From JACDAN01 sp963834825 (GTDB lineage Bacteria; Actinomycetota; Thermoleophilia; Gaiellales; Gaiellaceae): a stretch of DNA of 64,000 nt. The notes beneath the pieces are model-generated. The model did not search any database. It saw only the letters and a list, made by a program, of their open reading frames with translations, and was not told where the DNA came from. The stretch covers positions 1-64,000 of the forward strand of contig CAWICZ010000003.1 in NCBI GenBank assembly GCA_963834825.1. The letters are read 5' to 3'. A program made the translations under genes and the position numbers. Shown one piece after another: positions 45,530 to 54,257 of this stretch (positions within the stretch are counted from its first letter, which is position 1; every line of letters begins with the position of its first letter).

Positions 45530-46792
45530 TCAGTCGTCGTCGTCGTGGTCATGGTCGTGGTCATCATCGACAGGCTGGAAGTAGTGCCTGTCGCGGTACT
45601 TGGCGACCTGTCGGCCGATCGTCGCGCCCTGCACGTCCGGGTTGAGGAAGTGGATACCGGACCACATCCGTGCGTAGACGACCTCATCGATCGCCTGCGA
45701 GAAGCGGGTGAAGCTCCGCGTCAAGCCGCCGTTGTTGGTGTCGGTCCAGCCGATCCTGTCCGTTCCGAAGAACTGCTGCATCGTCTTGACGATCGAGCCG
45801 CTCAAGCCAGCATGCCCGGATGGGTGATCCGGGTACGGCGGAGTCGGGATCAGCGGCAGCCAGCCAGGGTCCGCCTCAGTTCGTGGGTTGCCGTCCGTGT
45901 TTGCCTCGCGGATCGCCGTGATCGGCCGCCAGAACGACCAATGAGCCTTGTCGTCCCAAACGTTGATGAGGGCATCCGAGGCCGTCAGGTAGAGCATGCC
46001 GAACAGTCGCGCGTTGTCGACCAGAGACAGTCCCTGCTGTGCCGACACGGTCCGGAAGATGCGATTCCAGGTCGCCGGTGGGTTCTCCGCCCAGTAGCGG
46101 GCCGCCAGCGTTTGATCGGCTGTCCGCTTCGTGCTCGTCAGCGAGCCGAGCGACTTGACCTGGTCGAACTCTTTCGCGTACCTGCGACTTGTCAGCCGGT
46201 AGGGCCCGTCCGAGCGGAACTGCGAAGAGCTCCGGATCAGGAACGGCTTCACGTCCTTGAGCCACGCGTTCGGATCGTTGACGAACGCCGGCAGGACCGG
46301 CCGCCATGCGCCCGGCACGGTGCCGACGACGAAGCGGAACAGACCGAAGCGGCCGTCAGCCGTCCGGGCCGCGATCATTGCCGCCGCCGCAGCCTCACCG
46401 ACGGCGATTCCACGTGTCTTCGCCGAGCTGTCCGAAATCCCGGCGAGCGTCGCTGCGTACTGCGCGTCGAGCGCCGGCTTCTGAACCGGAACGATGCTGA
46501 GTAGCACTCGGTACGCCGCTGTCGCGGCAGCCGCCTCCTTCGAGTCGGAGGGCGTCGCCAGGCGTGACGTGATCAGGTACCCCTCGTAGCCGCCGTCGAT
46601 CGCGTTCACGGCGTCGTAGACCGCGCCCTGCACCATCGCCATATGCGGCACGGACTGCTGCGGCGGCTGGGCGCCGGTCACGAAGATCGCGTTCGACGCG
46701 TTCAGGTTCCAGTCCGTCACCGCGTCCGCATGAGCGGTCGCAGGGGCGGCAAGCACAACGGCCGCGAGGACCGCCGTGATGTATCTGAGCAT
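45530..46792 (-). CDS. Exported vanadium haloperoxidase/PAP2-like protein
   Basis: A 420-residue exported protein (signal peptide MLRYITAVLAAVVLAAPATA). It has the vanadate/phosphate site: Lys and Arg in KAHWSFWRPITAI, Ser-Gly-His in PDHPSGHAGLSG, Arg and His in RMWSGIHF; the spacing K-x6-R, S-G-H and R-x5-H equals that of vanadium chloroperoxidase. The protein ends in alternating His and Asp (DDDHDHDHDDDD), a likely metal-binding tail. It may be a haloperoxidase or an acid phosphatase; both share this fold. Confidence 0.85.
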   Translation of the reverse strand: MLRYITAVLAAVVLAAPATAHADAVTDWNLNASNAIFVTGAQPPQQSVPHMAMVQGAVYDAVNAIDGGYEGYLITSRLATPSDSKEAAAATAAYRVLLSIVPVQKPALDAQYAATLAGISDSSAKTRGIAVGEAAAAAMIAARTADGRFGLFRFVVGTVPGAWRPVLPAFVNDPNAWLKDVKPFLIRSSSQFRSDGPYRLTSRRYAKEFDQVKSLGSLTSTKRTADQTLAARYWAENPPATWNRIFRTVSAQQGLSLVDNARLFGMLYLTASDALINVWDDKAHWSFWRPITAIREANTDGNPRTEADPGWLPLIPTPPYPDHPSGHAGLSGSIVKTMQQFFGTDRIGWTDTNNGGLTRSFTRFSQAIDEVVYARMWSGIHFLNPDVQGATIGRQVAKYRDRHYFQPVDDDHDHDHDDDD

Positions 46793-46938
46793 GGGCTCTC
46801 ACTCTCCTTCGTTTGCTGTCCTGGCTGAAGATGCGCCACGTCTTCCTGCGCGTCGTTCACACGGCCGACGGACACACTGTCAAGCGCGTTACACAGGCTC
46901 GTTCAACCCGGTGATGGAGTCCATTCGACATTCGTCGT
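46793..46938. promoter_or_regulatory. Divergent intergenic region
   Basis: About 150 bases between the exported haloperoxidase-like gene and the LuxR gene. The haloperoxidase start is preceded by GAAGGAGAGTGAGAGCCC, a clear Shine-Dalgarno region. No strong operator is seen. Confidence 0.3.
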
Positions 46939-46944
46939 ATCTTT
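46939..46944 (+). promoter_or_regulatory. Putative -10 element of the LuxR gene
   Basis: TATCTT seven bases before GTG 46952; no Shine-Dalgarno. Confidence 0.4.
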
Positions 46945-46951
46945 GAAGGCC

Positions 46952-47983
46952 GTGCATGCACTCACGCGAAGCGACTCTGAGCGTCTGCTCCGGTTCGTCG
47001 GCGAGGCGGAGAGCCTCGGCGGCGATCAACCGTTTACCGGCGACCTGCTCGTCGAGCTGGGGCGACTTGTCGAGGCCGACTGGGTCGCATACAACGAGCT
47101 CGACCGCGTGCGGCGCCGTCCTCTTCTGTCCGTCAACCGCCCGGGTGACGAGGAAGACGCCGTCGGCGATGACATTGACGCCATTTTCTGGGACATCGTC
47201 GTCGACGAGCACCCTGTCTGCCTTCGACACCAGCAGGGCCACTTCGCCGCCCTGAAGCTGTCGGACTTCCTCTCGCCCCGAAAGTTGCACCGCACGCGTC
47301 TCTACGACCTGTGGTTCCGACCATTCGGAGTCGAACACGAGCTCAACGTCCCGCTTCCCTCGCCCCTGTGGCACACGAAGACGTTCCTCTTCGACCGTCG
47401 GGGCGGCCCGGACTTCACCGAGCGTGACCGGCTCGTCCTGAATCGGCTTCAGCCGCACCTTGCTCGCCTCTGGCGCGCGGCCAGAACGCGACGTCTTCTG
47501 TCGGCAGCGTTCGCGGCGCTCGAGCGTGCGTCGGCGCACGATTCGAGAGGCGTCATCCTGTTCGGCCGGGCCGGCCAGATCGAGTTCGCCTCTGCACCGG
47601 CGCGCCGGCTCTTGCGCGAGTTCTTCCCGGATTGGCGAGACGGACGCCTTCCGCCTGCGCTCGACGAGTGGCTCGAATCGGGCGCGAAGGTCCCTCTCGT
47701 CCACAAACGTGGCCGACGGCAGCTCGGCGTCGAGCGCTCGGACGGTGCACTCCTCCTCGAGGAGGGATCGCGGGATGTCCTCCTGACCGCCCGCGAGCGC
47801 GAGGTGCTCGCCTGGGTCGCTCGGGGCAAGACGAACGCCGAGATCGCACAACTCCTCTGGCTCGCGCCGAGCACGGTGCGCAAGCACCTCGAGAACGTCT
47901 ACGCCAAGCTCGGCGTCAACACCCGCACCGCTGCTGTCGCGCGCTTCCTCGGCTTGATCGACGCCGAGGCCGAAGCCTCCTAG
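46952..47983 (+). CDS. LuxR-family transcriptional regulator with sensor-like N-terminus
   Basis: About 343 residues: an N-terminal PAS/GAF-like sensor region (VEADWVAYNELDRVRRRPLL, HELNVPLPSPLWHTKTFLF) and a C-terminal LuxR helix-turn-helix (LTAREREVLAWVARGKTNAE, STVRKHLENVYAKLGVNTRT). No receiver or ATPase domain. Start GTG at 46952 follows a -10-like element; a TTG three codons upstream is possible. It is divergent from the haloperoxidase-like gene and could control it. Confidence 0.88.
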   Translation: MHALTRSDSERLLRFVGEAESLGGDQPFTGDLLVELGRLVEADWVAYNELDRVRRRPLLSVNRPGDEEDAVGDDIDAIFWDIVVDEHPVCLRHQQGHFAALKLSDFLSPRKLHRTRLYDLWFRPFGVEHELNVPLPSPLWHTKTFLFDRRGGPDFTERDRLVLNRLQPHLARLWRAARTRRLLSAAFAALERASAHDSRGVILFGRAGQIEFASAPARRLLREFFPDWRDGRLPPALDEWLESGAKVPLVHKRGRRQLGVERSDGALLLEEGSRDVLLTAREREVLAWVARGKTNAEIAQLLWLAPSTVRKHLENVYAKLGVNTRTAAVARFLGLIDAEAEAS

Positions 47984-48036
47984 ATCCAGCCTCGTTCTTC
48001 GTACGGAGGCGAACCTACTCCAGCATCACGCTGCTC

Positions 48037-48042
48037 CATAGT
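48037..48042 (+). promoter_or_regulatory. Putative -10 element of the mutY-like gene
   Basis: CATAGT seven bases before GTG 48050, a poorer match than others in this window. Confidence 0.3.
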
Positions 48043-48049
48043 TCGCGGT

Positions 48050-48760
48050 GTGCAGGGAGCGCTTCTCTCCTGGTTCGGGCAGCACCGGCGCGATCTGCCC
48101 TGGCGCAGGACGCGTGATCCGTACTCGGTGCTCGTCTCGGAGGTGATGCTCCAGCAGACGCAGGTCCCGCGAGTCGTGCCACGGTATCTCGCCTGGCTGG
48201 AGCGCTGGCCCACGGCGCAGGCACTGGCCGCTGCGCCGCGCCACGAGGTGATCCGCGCTTGGCAAGGGCTCGGGTACAACCGCCGAGCCGTCAATCTGCA
48301 TCGCGCCGCTCAGGTGATCGCCGAGTCCGGCTGGCCGGCTGACCTGACGGACCTCCCGGGCGTCGGGCGTTACACGGCGGACGCGGTGCGTCGGTTCGCC
48401 TTCGACGAGCCGGTGCTTCCGGTGGACACGAACGTGAGGCGCGTGCTCGAGCGCACCGGCGGTGCGTTCGGCCCCGAATCGGCGGCGGCGTTAATGGATC
48501 TCGGCGCGACGGTCTGCCTCGCTCGCATCCCGCGCTGTGGCGTCTGTCCGCTCGCAGCCTCGTGTCCTTCGCGAGATCGCCGCTTCGAGCCGCTTCGCAA
48601 GCAGGGCCGCTTCGAGGGCTCGTTCCGCCAGCGACGAGCGGAGACGCTGCGGCTCGTCGCCGCCGGCCACACGACCGGCCTCGACGCCGACGCCGTCGCG
48701 TCGCTCGAGCGCGACGGTCTGGTCGAAGTCCGCGCCGGCCTCGCCCAGCTGCCGCAGTGA
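48050..48760 (+). CDS. mutY: A/G-specific adenine glycosylase, MutY-like, without NUDIX domain
   Basis: DNA repair glycosylase of 236 aa. It has the catalytic Glu in SEVMLQQTQVPRV, the helix-hairpin-helix LPGVGRYTADAVRRFA, the catalytic Asp in LPVDTNVRRVLERTGG and the iron-sulfur cluster C-x6-C-x2-C-x5-C (CLARIPRCGVCPLAASC). The C-terminal NUDIX-like domain that recognises 8-oxoguanine in MutY is absent, so the mismatch preference is uncertain. Confidence 0.88.
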   Translation: MQGALLSWFGQHRRDLPWRRTRDPYSVLVSEVMLQQTQVPRVVPRYLAWLERWPTAQALAAAPRHEVIRAWQGLGYNRRAVNLHRAAQVIAESGWPADLTDLPGVGRYTADAVRRFAFDEPVLPVDTNVRRVLERTGGAFGPESAAALMDLGATVCLARIPRCGVCPLAASCPSRDRRFEPLRKQGRFEGSFRQRRAETLRLVAAGHTTGLDADAVASLERDGLVEVRAGLAQLPQ

Positions 48761-48915
48761 CGCTCCGGTTGGGGTCAGACCCCAGCGCCGGAGTGTGACG
48801 ATTGACGCGTCAAACGGTGACGTTCCGTCCACGGTTTGGCTTCCCGAAGCCGAGAGCCGTGTCCCGTCTGGGGACGAAGCCGTGACACAGTCGTGACAGG
48901 GTCTGACCCCGCTCC
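48761..48915. repeat. Small element flanked by inverted GGGTCAGACCC palindromes
   Basis: GGGGTCAGACCCC (48771-48783) and GGGTCTGACCCC (48899-48910) are inverted versions of one palindrome, about 115 bases apart. Inside lies the perfect palindrome TTGACGCGTCAA (48802-48813) and a GTCC-GGGAC dyad. No coding frame is credible here. It looks like a mobile or repetitive intergenic element of the MITE/REP kind, lying between the ends of mutY and ispF. Confidence 0.5.
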
Positions 48916-48948
48916 GCCCGGCGGGTAGGCGGCGAGGCGAGACCTGCC

Positions 48949-49428
48949 CTACCGGGACAGCAGTGCGACGGCCTGGGCCGCCAGACCCTCCCGTCTGCCC
49001 GTGAAGCCGAGGCGATCGGTTGTCGTGGCACGAACGGCGATGCGATCGACCTCGACGCCCATCGTGTCCGCAAGCCGGCCGCGCATGTCGTCGCGGCGGT
49101 CGGCGATCCGCGGCGCTTCACCGATCAGGACACAGTCGGCGTTGACGAGCTCGAAACCGGCATTCGTCAGCTTCCCGTAGGCGTTGCGCAGCAGCAGCAG
49201 CGACGAGACTCCTCGGAGGGAGTCGTCCTCCGACGGGAAGAGCGAGCCGATGTCGCCAAAGCCGGCGGCTCCGAGCAGTGCATCGATCAGCGCGTGCGTG
49301 ACGACGTCGCCGTCCGAGTGACCGGAAAGGCCCCGATCCTCGTCGAACCGGATGCCGCCGAGGACAAGTGGAATCCCGTCGGCGAAGGCGTGCGCGTCAA
49401 CACCCAACCCCACGCGGAGATCGCTCAC
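48949..49428 (-). CDS. ispF: 2-C-methyl-D-erythritol 2,4-cyclodiphosphate synthase
   Basis: MEP isoprenoid pathway enzyme, 159 aa: GLGVDAHAFADG (metal Asp-x-His), GLSGHSDGDVVTHALIDALLGA and KATTTDRLGF-like RATTTDRLGFTGRREG. GTG start 49428 overlaps the stop of the PHP gene (GTGA). Coupled with ispD through that gene. Confidence 0.94.
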   Translation of the reverse strand: MSDLRVGLGVDAHAFADGIPLVLGGIRFDEDRGLSGHSDGDVVTHALIDALLGAAGFGDIGSLFPSEDDSLRGVSSLLLLRNAYGKLTNAGFELVNADCVLIGEAPRIADRRDDMRGRLADTMGVEVDRIAVRATTTDRLGFTGRREGLAAQAVALLSR

Positions 49429-50218
49429 CCGAGCAGCTCCTGGCGGGCCTGCCGGCCCTCGAACACCGTCACAGTGTCGTAGCCGGCGTCCTTCGCGTGC
49501 CCGATGGCCCGGTCGAGGTCGCGACCGACGTTTTGCGGGATATGCGCATCGGAGGCGAGCGTCATCTCGACACCACGCTCCTTCGCCTGGCGCAGGAGTT
49601 CCGCGTTCGGATAGAGCTTGCCGTGCGGCTTGTGGAGACCCGCGCTCGAAACCTCGACCCGCACGCCTTCCAGCGACTCCGCCACGGCTGACCAGTCCCA
49701 GGGGATTTCCGGGCCGTGCATCTTCACGAGGTCGGGATGAGCAAGCGTGTCGAAGAGACCGCTGGCCGCCGCACGACCGAGCATCTCGTAATAGCGGCGC
49801 CACGCCTCTTCGACGCCGACCTCCTCGACGAGGCTCGGCTCGCCGTCGATCCCCTTCTGGTCGATGAAGTGAATCGACCCGACGATGTAGTCCCACGGGT
49901 ACGGCGCCAGAATCTGCCGGGTCTCCTCCTCTCGAGCGGGCTCGTAGTCGACCTCGAGCCCAAGCTTGACCGGCATTCCGTTGCGCTTCGCCTCGAGGAC
50001 CGCGTCGACGTAGGCGTCGAGCGGATGTTGACAGCGCTGCAAGTGGTACGGCGCCGACCAGAGCGGCCGCGTCTCCTCGAAGTAGTACACGTGCTCCGTG
50101 AAGCCGATCTCTTCGATGCCTCGAGTTCCGCAACTGCGACGAACCGCTCGACCGCCTCGACCGTGTGCTCGATCGACTCATCAGGCGCACGTAGGTGCAT
50201 GTGGTAGTCGACGATCAA
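49425..50218 (-). pseudogene. PHP-domain phosphatase-like protein, frameshifted
   Basis: Histidinol-phosphatase-like PHP protein placed between ispD and ispF. The N-terminal metal motif IVDYHMHLRAP (from TTG 50218, which overlaps the ispD stop) is in one frame and the rest (GIEEIGFTEHVYYFEETRP, KLGLEVDYEP, TLAHPDLVKMHG, SDAHIPQNVG) in another. The break is at about 50121 where CTCGAGG lacks one base; the span is 3n+2, agreeing with a single deletion. Restored length 264 aa. Probably a consensus error. Confidence 0.8.
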
Positions 50219-50889
50219 TCGGCGGGCGTGAGCCAGGCGGCGACTGTCTCGAGGTCCGTCGGCTCGGTGATCTTCAGCAGGCGCCGGTCGCCCGGTACGA
50301 CCTTGATCCGGCCGCCGCGCGCCTCGACCAGGGCCGCGCAATCGGTGGCCTCGCCGCCGGCGGCGGCGGCATCGCGCAGCGCCGACGACACGAATGCCTG
50401 GGGCGTCTGCGCGCCGACGAGGCTCTCGCGGTCGACGGTCTCGACGACCTGGTCGCCTTCGACCCGCTTGACGGTGTCGGCGACCGGTAGCACCGGCACG
50501 ACGCCGTCCCACCCTTCGTTGAGCGCTGTCATCAGTCGCTCGAGCACGTCCTCGGGAAGCACCGGCCTGGCCGCGTCGTGCACGATGGTGACGGCGGCAT
50601 CGTCAGGCACCTCCGCGAGCCCGGCGCGCACGGACGCGGTTCGGCTCTCACCGCCGGGAACGACGCTGATGACCTTCCCGCAGCCGAGCTCCTCGGCGAG
50701 CAAGATCACCGGCTCCTCCCAGTCGGGCGGCGCGGCAACGACGATCGAGTCGACCCACTCGGACCACTCCAGCCGCTCGAGGCTCTCTGCCAGGAGCGGA
50801 CGCCCGTTCAGCTTCGCGAAGGCCTTCGGCCGGTCCAGCCCGAGTCGCTCGCCGCGGCCTGCCGCGACAATCACGGCCCAAACGGACAT
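50215..50889 (-). CDS. ispD: 2-C-methyl-D-erythritol 4-phosphate cytidylyltransferase
   Basis: Third step of the MEP pathway, 224 aa: AVIVAAGRGERLGLDRPKAF (CTP-binding loop), VPGGESRTASVRAGL and IVHDAARPVLPED, and KITEPTDLETVAAWL at the end. Downstream of carD with 16 bases between, and coupled to the PHP gene and ispF, as one operon. Confidence 0.94.
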   Translation of the reverse strand: MSVWAVIVAAGRGERLGLDRPKAFAKLNGRPLLAESLERLEWSEWVDSIVVAAPPDWEEPVILLAEELGCGKVISVVPGGESRTASVRAGLAEVPDDAAVTIVHDAARPVLPEDVLERLMTALNEGWDGVVPVLPVADTVKRVEGDQVVETVDRESLVGAQTPQAFVSSALRDAAAAGGEATDCAALVEARGGRIKVVPGDRRLLKITEPTDLETVAAWLTPAD

Positions 50890-50905
50890 GAGGCGGCGTG
50901 CTGGG

Positions 50906-51442
50906 CTACGCCGGAGCGCCGGCCTTGGCGCGCTTCTTCGCGTCGTTGTCCGAGACGAGGACCTCGTCCAGCCACTCCGACGTCTCCTCTTCGTCGAGGC
51001 CCTTCGCGTACATCAGCTCGCTGATGAGGATCTTCTTGGCTTTGACGAACATCTGTTTCTCGCCGGTGGACAGACCCTTGTCCCGGTCGCGGAGCGAGAG
51101 GTTCCGCACCACCTCGGCGAGCTCGAAGATGTCGCCGGTCTTCATCTTGTCGCGGTTGTGCTTGAAGCGACGGTTCCAGTTCTTCGGCATCGTCGTCCCG
51201 TTGCCCGTGAGCGCCTTGACGACTTCCTTGACGGTCTCCTCGTTGATGACCTTCCGCAGCCCGACCTTCTCGCAGTTGTCGGCGGGCACGTTCACGGTCA
51301 TGTCGTTGTGAAGGATCTGAATCGTTAGGTACTCGCGCCTTTCACCCAGCACCTCGCGCGAGTCCTTCTTCACGACAGTGCCTGCCCCGTGGTGTGGATA
51401 CACCACCTTGTCGCCGACCTTATACAAGCCCGACCTCCCCAT
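50906..51442 (-). CDS. carD: CarD-family transcriptional regulator
   Basis: CarD/CdnL binds the RNA polymerase beta subunit and stabilises the open complex at rRNA and other promoters. The 178-residue protein has the N-terminal Tudor-like module (YKVGDKVVYPHHGAGTVV, LTIQILHNDMTVNVPAD) and the helical C-terminus (LAEVVRNLSLRDRDKGLSTG, EKQMFVKAKKILISELMYAK). In mycobacteria too it precedes ispD and ispF. A strong TATACT element and hairpins lie upstream. Confidence 0.93.
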   Translation of the reverse strand: MGRSGLYKVGDKVVYPHHGAGTVVKKDSREVLGERREYLTIQILHNDMTVNVPADNCEKVGLRKVINEETVKEVVKALTGNGTTMPKNWNRRFKHNRDKMKTGDIFELAEVVRNLSLRDRDKGLSTGEKQMFVKAKKILISELMYAKGLDEEETSEWLDEVLVSDNDAKKRAKAGAPA

Positions 51443-51460
51443 CCCAGACGTTTACACGGC

Positions 51461-51490
51461 AAACCGCCGGCGGGTGACGAAACCGCCGGC
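51461..51490 (-). repeat. Direct repeats in the carD leader
   Basis: AAACCGCCGGC (plus-strand reading) occurs at 51461 and again at 51480, 19 bases apart, between the carD -10 element and its start codon. It may be a binding site or form alternative RNA stems. Confidence 0.5.
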
Positions 51491-51501
51491 GACTAGCTTT
51501 C

Positions 51502-51507
51502 AGTATA
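51502..51507 (-). promoter_or_regulatory. Putative -10 element of carD
   Basis: TATACT on the minus strand, 59 bases before the carD ATG; the best -10 match in the window. No clear -35 element at 17 bases. Confidence 0.55.
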
Positions 51508-51537
51508 GCCGAAACTTCACCAAAAAGCGACCGTTTC

Positions 51538-51572
51538 CAGGGATTTTCCGCGCTCGGAGCGTAAAATCCCTG
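51538..51572 (-). terminator. Inverted repeat after radA
   Basis: CAGGGATTTT and AAAATCCCTG are perfect 10-base arms with an inner CGCT-AGCG stem, directly after the radA stop. On the minus strand a T-run (CTTTTTGG) follows about ten bases later, so a terminator or attenuator upstream of carD is likely. Confidence 0.65.
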
Positions 51573-52931
51573 CTAGCGGCCGGGTTCGGTGTCGGCGTTG
51601 TCGGCGAGCGCAGCGCGGATCGCCTGTCGAACCGTGTCGACCGCCTTCGTCTCGAGGCCCCGCCGCTTCTTCGTCGCCGCCGGGACGATCGCGCTCCGGA
51701 GCCCGAGCTTGGTGCACTCCTCCAGCCGGCGGTCTGCTTGCGCCGCGGGGCGAAGTCGGCCGGTCAGCCCGATCTCGCCGAACGCCGCCGTTCCGGCCGG
51801 GATCGCCGCGCCCTTTGCCGCTGACGCGATCGCCAGCCCGACGGCCAGATCGGCGCCGGGCTCGTCGATCCTGAGGCCGCCGGCGACGTTCACGAACACA
51901 TCCGCTTGGCCCAGCGCGACCCCGCCGTGGCGGGTGAGCACGGCGACGATCATCGCCAGCCGCTTCGGGTCGACACCGGTCCCGACCCTCCTCGGCATGG
52001 CGAGATCCGTCGGCGCGACGAGTGCCTGGATCTCGAGCAGCAGCGGCCTCGTTCCCTCGAGCGCGCAGGCGACAGCCGAGCCGACCTCCTCCTCGCGCGC
52101 CGCCCCGAACAGCGCCGACGGGTCGGGCACGCCGACCAGCCCCCCGCCGGTCATCTCGAAGACGCCGAGCTCGTTCGTCGACCCGAAGCGATTCTTGGCC
52201 GCCCGCAGGACGCGGTGAGCGTGGTACCGGTCGCCTTCGAACTGGAGCACGCAATCGACGAGGTGCTCGAGCACGCGCGGCCCGGCGACGGCGCCGTCCT
52301 TCGTCACATGGCCGACCAGGAAGAGAGCCACTCCAGCCTCCTTCGCCACCCTGAGCAATCGAGCGGAGGCCTCGCGCACTTGAGCGACCGAGCCCGGTGC
52401 GGATCCGACGTCCGACGAGTAGAGCGTCTGCACCGAGTCGATCACGCAGACCGCGGGCCGCTCCTCTTCGAGCGTCGCGCAGATCGTGTCCAAATCCGTG
52501 TCGGCCAGGATCTCGACGGCGCCCGCTCCCCCGAGGCGTTCGGCTCTCATCCGAACCTGGGCGGTCGACTCCTCACCTGTGACGAGTAGCGCCCGCCGTT
52601 CCTCGCTCATCGCTCGAAGGGCCATGAGCAACAACGTCGACTTGCCCACCCCGGGCTCCCCGCCGACGAGGACGAGTGAGGCGGGTACGAGCCCGCCGCC
52701 GAGCACGCGGTCGAGCTCGGCGACGCCGGTCGTCATCCGCTTGGCTTCGTCGGCCGCCACGTCGACAAGACGAAGGACGGGCCTGGGCGCGGCGCCCTTG
52801 CCCTGGGAGAGTGACGGCGCCGATTCCTCGACGAGCGTGCCGAAGCTCCCGCAGCCCGGGCAGCGACCGAGCCAGCGGCCCGTCGCCTGGCCGCACTCCG
52901 AGCAGGCGTACTTGAGAGCGGCTTGGGCCAT
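51573..52931 (-). CDS. radA: DNA repair protein RadA
   Basis: RecA-like branch-migration factor of 452 aa: N-terminal zinc finger (CSECGQATGRWLGRCPGCGSFG in two halves), Walker A GGEPGVGKSTLL, the RadA-specific KNRFGSTNELG and a C-terminal Lon-like domain (GLAIASAAKGAAIP, GEIGLTGRLRP). The neighbouring disA found in Bacillota is absent and carD takes its place. Start ATG 52931. Confidence 0.95.
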   Translation of the reverse strand: MAQAALKYACSECGQATGRWLGRCPGCGSFGTLVEESAPSLSQGKGAAPRPVLRLVDVAADEAKRMTTGVAELDRVLGGGLVPASLVLVGGEPGVGKSTLLLMALRAMSEERRALLVTGEESTAQVRMRAERLGGAGAVEILADTDLDTICATLEEERPAVCVIDSVQTLYSSDVGSAPGSVAQVREASARLLRVAKEAGVALFLVGHVTKDGAVAGPRVLEHLVDCVLQFEGDRYHAHRVLRAAKNRFGSTNELGVFEMTGGGLVGVPDPSALFGAAREEEVGSAVACALEGTRPLLLEIQALVAPTDLAMPRRVGTGVDPKRLAMIVAVLTRHGGVALGQADVFVNVAGGLRIDEPGADLAVGLAIASAAKGAAIPAGTAAFGEIGLTGRLRPAAQADRRLEECTKLGLRSAIVPAATKKRRGLETKAVDTVRQAIRAALADNADTEPGR

Positions 52932-52937
52932 GCCCGG

Positions 52938-52943
52938 ACTCTA
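52938..52943 (-). promoter_or_regulatory. Putative -10 element of radA
   Basis: TAGAGT on the minus strand six bases before the ATG; no Shine-Dalgarno. Confidence 0.45.
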
Positions 52944-53159
52944 GGTCTCGACACGGACGGTCTTTCGTGCCGACTTCGTGCCGATTGTGGAACCTGCGCT
53001 GCGGCTTCTTCACGCCGGTCGGAATCGATGCGCGGCCCGACGGATCGACGAGCGGTCCGGCGGATAACGACCTCGTTCGGCCTAGGCTAGACAACGACGC
53101 TGTTAGGCCGGGGACTACGAACGCCTCGCCGACAGACGGATGTCGACGCTCTGCCAGGG

Positions 53160-54257
53160 GTGAACTGCAAAGCTCTCGGCGTGGACGCCGTCGAGGGCCC
53201 GATCAACGTCTGGGACTACGAGCAGTTCGCCGAGGAGGCGCTCGACGAGGGCGCGTTCGGTTACTTCGCGGGCGGCGCAGGCGACGAGCACGCGGTGCGG
53301 GCGAACCTCACGGCGTTCGACAACTGGCGGCTTCGGCCGCGCGTCCTCGTCGGCGTCCGTGACGTCTCGACGGAGACGACGGTGCTCGGGAGCCGAGATC
53401 TCGATGCCGATTCTCACGGCGCCGGTGGCGTACCTGCGGATGGTGCACCCCGACGGCGAGGTCGCCGTCGCCCGTGCCGTGGCCGAGGCCGGCACGATCG
53501 TGTGCCTCTCGTCGTTCGCGACCTCGAGTCCCGCAGAGGTCGCCGACGCAGCTCCCGAAGTAGGACGTTGGTATCCAGCTCTACTGGCACCCGGACCGCG
53601 GGATAACAAAGAGATGATCGACCAGCGCCCGGGAGGCGGAGTTCTCTGCGGTCGTCCTGACCGTCGACCTGCCGGTGCTCGGCCGCCGAGAGCGTGATCT
53701 CCGGACGGGCTTCGCGATCAACCCGGGGTACGAAGGATCGGCGTGTACCCTCAGCTCTGGACGACATGGGTGTGGTCACCCCGGCCTCGGCGGCGCAGCT
53801 GGTCGACCCGAGTCTGACCTGGCGCGACCTCGAATGGCTGCACGAAAACGCCGGCCTGCCGGTGATCGCCAAAGGCATCCTCACGGCCGAGGATGCCGTG
53901 CTCGCCGCGGACCACGGCTGCGCGGCAGTCGTCGTCTCGAACCACGGCGGTCGCCAGCTCGATCGGCGGTCGCGTCACTCGATGCGCTGCCCGAGGTCGT
54001 CGAAGCGGTCGGCGACCGAGCGAGATCCTGATGGATGGCGGGATCAGGCGAGGGACGGACGTTGCGATCGCGCTCGCGCTGGGCGCACGGGCAGTGCTGG
54101 TCGGACGCCCGTTGTCTGGGGGCTCGCCGCCCGCGGCGCCGAGGGCGTCGCAGCACGTCCTCGAGCTGCTCCGCGACGAGCTAAAGCTCGAGGTCTCGCC
54201 CTGCTCGGCTGTCCGTCGCCCGACGCAGTCGGGCCGGCGCACGTCAGGCGCGCCTAG
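53160..54257 (+). pseudogene. Alpha-hydroxy-acid oxidase (lactate oxidase/LldD family), about ten frameshifts
   Basis: FMN-dependent alpha-hydroxy-acid dehydrogenase family, recognisable in pieces: YEQFAEEALDEGAFGYFAGG, ISMPILTAPVAYLRMVHPDG, AVVLTVDLPVLGRRERDLRT, VVVSNHGGRQLD, GIRRGTDVAIALALGARAVL and LLGCPSPDAVG. The pieces lie in alternating frames. I place single-base insertions near 53391, 53575, 53626, 53744, 54153 and deletions near 53607, 53970, 54021, 54110, 54197: five of each, so the whole span is still a multiple of three (366 codons). Conserved residues are otherwise intact. Either a very recent wreck or a local run of consensus errors. The stop shares CTAG with clpC. Confidence 0.85.
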
